Shown here: piece by piece, positions 61,600-64,000 of the stretch
Layout: each line of letters starts with the position of its first letter
Position numbering within the stretch: the stretch's first letter is position 1
Notes under the pieces: generated by a model
Database searches by the model: none
What the model saw: only the letters and a program-made list of their open reading frames with translations
Told to the model about the DNA's origin: nothing
Position numbers and translations under genes: made by a program
Assembly: GCF_017876155.1 (NCBI RefSeq)
Contig: NZ_JAGINP010000007.1
Coordinates: forward strand, 186,001-250,000
DNA from: Azospirillum rugosum
GTDB taxonomy: Bacteria > Pseudomonadota > Alphaproteobacteria > Azospirillales > Azospirillaceae
DNA length: 64,000 nucleotides
Direction of reading: 5' to 3'

Positions 61600-61731
61600 A
61601 TGACGCACGACCACGCCCATCACAGAACGGACTCCCACACGCCGGAACCGCAGGCACGTCTGCCCTGGTACCGGACCTGGACCGGACTCGGCGCCGATCG
61701 CCCCCGAGTGGGAGGGGCGTCCGGTGCGTGA
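61600..61731 (+). CDS. Short His-rich peptide, 43 aa
   Basis: The frame starts M-T-H-D-H-A-H-H and holds W-Y-R-T-W in the middle; no family is recognised. It is directly after the Spy-like gene stop, preceded by GAGGAGG, and its last eight bases overlap the TolC-family start. Small His-rich peptides are common beside Cus-type efflux genes. A truncated gene is possible. Confidence 0.4.
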   Translation: MTHDHAHHRTDSHTPEPQARLPWYRTWTGLGADRPRVGGASGA

Positions 61732-62938
61732 GTTCGGCTCCAGGCGCATGTGGCGGGCGGCGGCAACCGTGGTTGCCGTCTGCCTGCTGGCACTTCCGGC
61801 CGGGGCACAGACCCTGCGCGACGCGGTGGAGGGGGCGTGGCGGCTCAACCCCGAGATCCGGACTCTGGAGGCGAGGCGAGGGCAGGCGGTCGCCCAGCGT
61901 GGCGCCGGGGAGTCGCTGGTCCCGGCCGCTCCGGCCGTCACGCTGCGGAACATCACCGACGTCCTGGGCCGGAACGTCGGGCGGCGCGAGTACGAGGCCG
62001 AACTCGGCGTCCCGCTGTGGCTGCCCGGCCAGGGCACGGCGACCGTCCGCGCCGCCGACGCGCTGCTGGCGCGCACCGACGCGGAGATCGCGGCGCGCCA
62101 GTTGGCGGTGGCCGGGGAGGTCCGCGCCGCGCTGTGGCAGATCGCGCTCCTTGATCGGCGCGTCGAGCTCGCGCGCCAACGCCTCGCTGTGGCGCGCCGC
62201 CTGGAGGCCGACACGCAACGGACCTCCAGGGCCGGGGAAACCTCCGAGGCCGACCACCAGCTGGCCCGTGGCGAGGCCCTCGCCGTCGCGGCGGACGTCC
62301 GTGACGAGGAACTAACCCTGGAGGAAGCCCGACAGGCGTTCCGCGCCCTGACCGGCACCACGGTGCCGAAGGCCACGCCGGAGCCCCTGATCGGCGAGCA
62401 GCCGCTTGACCGGCACCCGACGCTCCAGGCCGCCCGCCTGGGGGTGCGGTCGGCGCAGGCGCAGAAGCAGTTGGTCGACCTCTCCACCCGCGACTACCCG
62501 GAGGTCGGCGTGCTGGCCCGCAAGGAGCGGGATGTCCGCGACGAGCGCTTCGGCACCATCGTCGGCCTGTCGCTGCGCATCCCGTTCGCGGTGGAGGCCG
62601 TGAACGCGCCGAAGCGGGCCGAGGCGGCCACCGAACTCGTCCGTTCCGAGGCCGAGCAGGCCAACGCGGAGCGCACCGTCGAGACGGAGATCCGCCAGGC
62701 CCGCCTGGCCCATCAGGCGGCCAGCGAGCGCCTGTCCATCGCCCGTGACCGCGCGGCCGCCCTGAGGGGGCGCCTGACCAACGTCGAACGCGCCCGAAAG
62801 GCGGGCGAGATCAGCCTGATCGAGTTCGTGCGCGCCCAGGAAGCGGCCTTCGCGGCCGACCTCGCCCGCACCACCGCCGAAGTCCAGGTCGGCGCCGCCC
62901 GCGCCCGTCTGAACCAGTCCCTTGGAGTTCTGCCATGA
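61724..62938 (+). CDS. TolC-family outer membrane channel (CusC/CzcC-like)
   Basis: The 404-residue protein has a signal peptide (to about A-G-A-Q) and two TolC-type repeats of long helices (N-P-E-I-R-T-L-E-A near residue 42; H-P-T-L-Q-A-A near 231). It forms the outer-membrane duct of a metal efflux system with the adaptor encoded next. Start at GTG 61724 follows GGAGGGG; ATG 61748 is an alternative. Its stop overlaps the adaptor start (ATGA). Confidence 0.88.
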   Translation: MREFGSRRMWRAAATVVAVCLLALPAGAQTLRDAVEGAWRLNPEIRTLEARRGQAVAQRGAGESLVPAAPAVTLRNITDVLGRNVGRREYEAELGVPLWLPGQGTATVRAADALLARTDAEIAARQLAVAGEVRAALWQIALLDRRVELARQRLAVARRLEADTQRTSRAGETSEADHQLARGEALAVAADVRDEELTLEEARQAFRALTGTTVPKATPEPLIGEQPLDRHPTLQAARLGVRSAQAQKQLVDLSTRDYPEVGVLARKERDVRDERFGTIVGLSLRIPFAVEAVNAPKRAEAATELVRSEAEQANAERTVETEIRQARLAHQAASERLSIARDRAAALRGRLTNVERARKAGEISLIEFVRAQEAAFAADLARTTAEVQVGAARARLNQSLGVLP

Positions 62939-64000
62939 TCCCCCGACGCCGTCTCGCCGCGATCGCCGTCGCCGCGAGCCTTGCCGCGCCGGTCGCGTTT
63001 CCGGCCCTCGCCCCGGCCCTCGCTCACGAGGGGCATGACCATGGCGACGCCCCAACGCCGGTTATCGCCACCATGGCCCCGACCATGGAGACGTCCTCGT
63101 CGGACTTCGAACTGGTGGCGGTCGTCCAAGGCAAGACGCTGCTCGTCCACCTGGACCGCTTCGCCACCAACGAACCCGTGTCCGGCGCGACCGTCGAGGT
63201 CAGCGCCGATGGGGAAGCCGTGACCGCCGCCCCCGTCTCCGGCGAGGAGGGCGTCTACCGCCTCGACGCCGCGTGGCTGTCGAAGCCGGGGCCGCACGAG
63301 TTGACCGTGTCGGTGACGACGGCCGACGCCGCCGACCTGCTGATCGGCACGTTGGAGGTGCCGGCGTCCGCGGTCGACGCACAGCCCGGCGGTGCCCGCG
63401 GCGTCTCCGGCGTCCTCGGTCAGGTCCGGTACGATCCCGGCCTGCTGCTGGGGGCCGTGATGGTCTTCCTGCTCGGGGTGCTGACCACCGTCGCCCTGAC
63501 CCAGCGGGGCCGGGCGCGCACGGTCGCCGGGGCGGCCCTGATCGGTCTCGGCCTGCTGCTGGCCAGCGGCGCCGCCTTCGCCCACGGCGGCGAGGACCAC
63601 AGCCACGGCGATGAGGCGAAGGACAAGACTCCGGGAGCAGCGGCCGCGCCGACGGCGCTGACCGGCGCCCCGGACAGCCCGCGCCGCCTGCCCGACGGCA
63701 GCCTGTACGTGCCCAAGCCGTCGCAGCGCCTGCTGTCCGTGCGCACCGCGGTCGCCAAGCCGCAGGAGGCCGCGCAGACGGTCCAGCTGATCGGCCAGAT
63801 CGTCGCCGACCCGAACGGCGGCGGCAATGTTCAGGCCACCCAAAGCGGCCGCATCGAGCCGGGCGAGAGGGGGCTGCCCTATGTCGGCCAGCGGGTCGAG
63901 GCGGGCCAGGTCCTGGCCTATATCGCGCCCGCCGTGAACGTGGTCGACCGCAGCGGCATCCAGCAGCAGATCGCCACGGTCGAGCAGGAGCTTGTCATCG
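62935..64000 (+). CDS. CusB/CzcB-type efflux adaptor with a long N-terminal extension (3' end outside window)
   Basis: At least 355 residues, open to the window edge. After a signal peptide and H-E-G-H-D-H there is an extra beta-sandwich domain (residues ~35-145), a membrane helix L-L-G-A-V-M-V-F-L-L-G-V-L near 168, a second Ala-rich signal-like hydrophobic stretch and H-G-G-E-D-H-S-H-G, then the HlyD-type adaptor core from about 240 with G-R-I-E and V-G-Q-R-V-E-A-G-Q-V-L. It links an RND pump (outside the window) to TolC. The His clusters suggest metal binding. Confidence 0.8.
   Translation, partial: MIPRRRLAAIAVAASLAAPVAFPALAPALAHEGHDHGDAPTPVIATMAPTMETSSSDFELVAVVQGKTLLVHLDRFATNEPVSGATVEVSADGEAVTAAPVSGEEGVYRLDAAWLSKPGPHELTVSVTTADAADLLIGTLEVPASAVDAQPGGARGVSGVLGQVRYDPGLLLGAVMVFLLGVLTTVALTQRGRARTVAGAALIGLGLLLASGAAFAHGGEDHSHGDEAKDKTPGAAAAPTALTGAPDSPRRLPDGSLYVPKPSQRLLSVRTAVAKPQEAAQTVQLIGQIVADPNGGGNVQATQSGRIEPGERGLPYVGQRVEAGQVLAYIAPAVNVVDRSGIQQQIATVEQELVI

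Overview
The window is GC-rich, densely coded bacterial DNA. A consensus alphaproteobacterial LexA box (GTTC-N7-GTTC), a three-gene fbcFBC cytochrome bc1 operon, a fused FruB (IIA-HPr-EI) and the xseB-ispA-dxs-tlyA order point to an alphaproteobacterium of the Rhodospirillales. Azospirillum is my best guess; this is inference from gene content, not a database match.

Region by region. 1-6.3 kb: the 3' end of a lipid kinase, a small unknown gene, an ABC exporter, a PRC-barrel-like secreted protein and an EmrAB-type drug efflux pair. 6.4-11.2 kb: a DNA repair group made of a RecD-like helicase, a stand-alone LigD-type polymerase, an SF2 helicase with a LexA box in front, and a YdjM-like membrane protein. 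11.5-18.9 kb: a LacI-type regulator divergent from a catabolic operon with a TRAP transporter, a VOC protein, a RuBisCO-like protein (RLP) and a DUF1537 sugar-acid kinase. This combination resembles apionate/isoapionate catabolism. 19-27.5 kb: a chemoreceptor, then fruBKA (fructose PTS) divergent from its LacI-type regulator, with three near-identical operator-like sites. 27.5-28.6 kb: an acyltransferase.

28.9-32.5 kb is an AT-richer island beside a tRNA-Gln gene with a truncated tyrosine-integrase gene next to the tRNA 3' end. Its cargo is one tightly overlapping operon: a haem-oxygenase-like di-iron protein, a possible nucleotide-modification-associated (Nmad2-like) protein, an HTH-ImmA/IrrE metallopeptidase and a PIN-domain nuclease. 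This is the best candidate for an undescribed system in the window.

32.6-39.5 kb is a MoxR-DUF58-DUF4159-GATase-like operon. 39.6-44 kb holds housekeeping genes (DUF1285, NUDIX, DUF6111, cca, hemF, trmL). 44.2-46.8 kb is the cytochrome bc1 operon. 46.9-49 kb has DUF924, DUF423 and a BigR/SqrR-type persulfide sensor divergent from a TusA-like sulfurtransferase. 49-55.3 kb has a histone-deacetylase-like hydrolase, the isoprenoid start (xseB, ispA, dxs), a HWE/HisKA_2-type sensor kinase and tlyA.

55.3-64 kb is a periplasmic metal-stress region: DUF302, DUF305, His/Met-rich secreted proteins, an oxidase-like pair, a CueR-type promoter, and TolC-CusB efflux genes running off the right edge. In the oxidase-like pair, subunit II keeps a full CuA site while subunit I has Tyr in place of the haem a3 ligand and of one CuB ligand. 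Two small reading frames here look frameshifted. Palindromic GC-rich repeats of at least two families are scattered between genes.
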